From Candidatus Cloacimonadota bacterium (lineage in GTDB: Bacteria > Cloacimonadota > Cloacimonadia > Cloacimonadales > Cloacimonadaceae): a stretch of DNA of 25,279 bases. Shown one piece after another: positions 23,938 through 25,279 of the stretch (position 1 is its first letter; the number at the start of each line of letters is the position of its first letter). Both the position numbers and the translations under genes were made by a program. The notes beneath the pieces were generated by a model. It was not told the origin of the DNA and did no database searches. It worked only from the letters and a program-made list of their open reading frames with translations. The stretch is taken from NCBI GenBank assembly GCA_017995495.1, contig JAGOIS010000004.1, forward strand, positions 1 to 25,279, written 5' to 3'.

Positions 23938-25279
23938 CAGGTTTTCAACGCCTGGGAGCAGAGTCCCGGAGACCGGAAGCACTCAACAGGCCCGTAAGAA
24001 GCCTGGGCCTGTTGCTTTTTCTGATGCTCCTGCTCGCGCTTGGCGCCTGCGAGATCAACAAGTTGAGAAGCGCGGAGGACCATTACGACAACCAGCGCTA
24101 CGCGGCGGCGATCCAGGAACTGGATGATTACATCCAGAACGGACGCAACGGAGCGCTCGTCACCCGCAGCGAGATCCTGCGCGGGCAGTGCTATTATGAG
24201 CTTGGCTTGCTGGCGTTGCAGCGTGAAAACTATGACCTGGCCATCAAGTTTTTCAAACTCGCAAATTCGGAGGAATCCGACCAGGCCTTGGGGCGGATCT
24301 ACAAAGATCTGGCCGACAAGGCGTTGCAGCAGGGAAATGAACAGCTCTCCCTGGATCTGGTCAACGCCGTCCTGCGAGAGATCCCCCGCTCGGAATTAAC
24401 CTCTGAGATGCTGAGCCGCAGGATAAGTTTCCACCTGGACACATTCATCGACCATGAAAGCGCCTGGCAGGATTACATGGACCTCTATGAAGGTTATCCG
24501 AACAACCTTTACGAGGTGGCGGCTCGAAAACAGATCCTGCGCATCATCCCCGCCAAGGTCGATTATGCCCGCAGGCTTTACAACACAGGTTATTACAGCG
24601 ACGGACTGCGCATCCTCTTTGAACTGGGAAAATTCCCGGTGGTGGACAACACCGCCAACAACCAGATGATCGCCGAAGCCTACATTGGCCAGGCTGAAAG
24701 CTATCTCAAGGGTCAAAACTACCTGGAGGCGGACCGCTTCTTCCGCATCGCGGTGCAGTATGACCCCGGCAAAAAATCTCAGGTTGACCGGCGTTTGGAA
24801 CAGGTCGCGTCGCTCTTCATCAACCGCGGTGATGAGCTGGTGGCCCAGCGGGATTTTGAAAACGCCCTCATCCACTATCAAAGGACCTACGACATCATCC
24901 CCGATTACGCCCTTGCCAACCAGGCCATAGCCCGGATGAACACCATCAGGGAAAACGTCGCCCGGGCCCAGGAGATCCAAAACCAGGCGGAGAAAGCCGA
25001 GCTTTCCGGAAATTACTCCGAAGCGCTCAATCTCTACCGTCAGGCGGGCAATCTGGACAGCAGGGCGGATTTGAGCACCAAGATCTCCCAAATGCAGAAC
25101 CTGATCTCGGCCCAGGCCGATCCAGAGAGATTTGCCCGGCGCATCCTCAACGAATACCGGGGCGGGGTGCTCAACATCCGCATCCAAAGGCAAAAACAGG
25201 TGTTGCTGAGGGCATACAATCCCAACGAGATCCGCGATTGCGGCTGGACGGTCATGATCTCCTCCGGCCAGTTTAAATA
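23934..25279 (+). CDS. TPR-type lipoprotein, C-terminus outside window
   Basis: The frame is open from the ATG at 23934 to the window edge (448 complete codons), so the C-terminus is missing. A basic N-region of about 24 residues is followed by a hydrophobic core and a lipobox, LGAC, with C39 as the predicted lipidated cysteine; the N-region is unusually long for a lipoprotein signal. The mature part is helical with TPR-like pairs. Examples are AEDHYDNQRYAAAIQELDDY at about 47-66, LALQRENYDLAIKFFKLA, AESYLKGQNYLEADRFFRIA and AEKAELSGNYSEALNLYRQA. Such proteins act as assembly or binding scaffolds on the inner face of the outer membrane or on the periplasmic side of the inner membrane. The start shares ATGA with the WecA-like stop, with GGCGG nearby. 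No specific family was recognised. Confidence 0.85.
   Translation, partial: MTGFQRLGAESRRPEALNRPVRSLGLLLFLMLLLALGACEINKLRSAEDHYDNQRYAAAIQELDDYIQNGRNGALVTRSEILRGQCYYELGLLALQRENYDLAIKFFKLANSEESDQALGRIYKDLADKALQQGNEQLSLDLVNAVLREIPRSELTSEMLSRRISFHLDTFIDHESAWQDYMDLYEGYPNNLYEVAARKQILRIIPAKVDYARRLYNTGYYSDGLRILFELGKFPVVDNTANNQMIAEAYIGQAESYLKGQNYLEADRFFRIAVQYDPGKKSQVDRRLEQVASLFINRGDELVAQRDFENALIHYQRTYDIIPDYALANQAIARMNTIRENVARAQEIQNQAEKAELSGNYSEALNLYRQAGNLDSRADLSTKISQMQNLISAQADPERFARRILNEYRGGVLNIRIQRQKQVLLRAYNPNEIRDCGWTVMISSGQFK

Overview
The window most resembles a fermentative, diderm bacterium of the Cloacimonadota (Cloacimonetes/WWE1) or a close FCB-group relative. The reasons are two GWxTD-domain proteins, an LpxC-FabZ fusion, lipid A synthesis genes (so an LPS outer membrane), a split-subunit glycine decarboxylase (gcvPA/gcvPB) and an Rnf complex with a cluster-rich RnfB. 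This assignment is inferred from gene content. Base composition is moderate to G+C-rich, and nothing indicates recent transfer of any gene. No tRNA, rRNA, CRISPR array, transposase or phage gene was seen.

Layout. 1-3570 (minus strand): a large exported TPR-type protein running off the left edge, preceded by a YjbH-like outer-membrane barrel protein. 3655-4035 (plus): yraN. 4207-10067 (minus): an overlapping operon of dnaE (replicative polymerase III alpha, intact PHP domain) followed by two exported GWxTD-domain paralogues. 10068-10616: a 549-base divergent intergenic region holding a perfect 36-bp inverted repeat (75 bp in total) built from 11-bp iterons. 10617-15862 (plus): rnfCDGEAB, closed by a strong intrinsic terminator. 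16073-22722 (plus): gcvPA-gcvPB followed closely by ompH-lpxD-lpxC/fabZ-lpxA, then a half-copy of the same iteron repeat and a weaker terminator. 22834-25279 (plus): a WecA/TagO-type polyprenyl-phosphate sugar-phosphate transferase coupled to a TPR lipoprotein that runs off the right edge.

How the genes fit together. GcvPA/PB can decarboxylate glycine and feed electrons from amino-acid fermentation into the cell. Rnf couples ferredoxin and NAD to an ion gradient. OmpH, LpxD, LpxC/FabZ and LpxA make lipid A and assist outer-membrane protein assembly, and the WecA-like enzyme starts a surface polysaccharide. Most genes inside each operon overlap by ATGA or have very short gaps, so translational coupling is the rule.

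The most notable unexplained element is the iteron palindrome between dnaE and rnfC. A 21-base identical string recurs about 12.4 kb away behind lpxA, which points to a dispersed repeat family. The pairing of GWxTD genes with dnaE is the second point worth attention.
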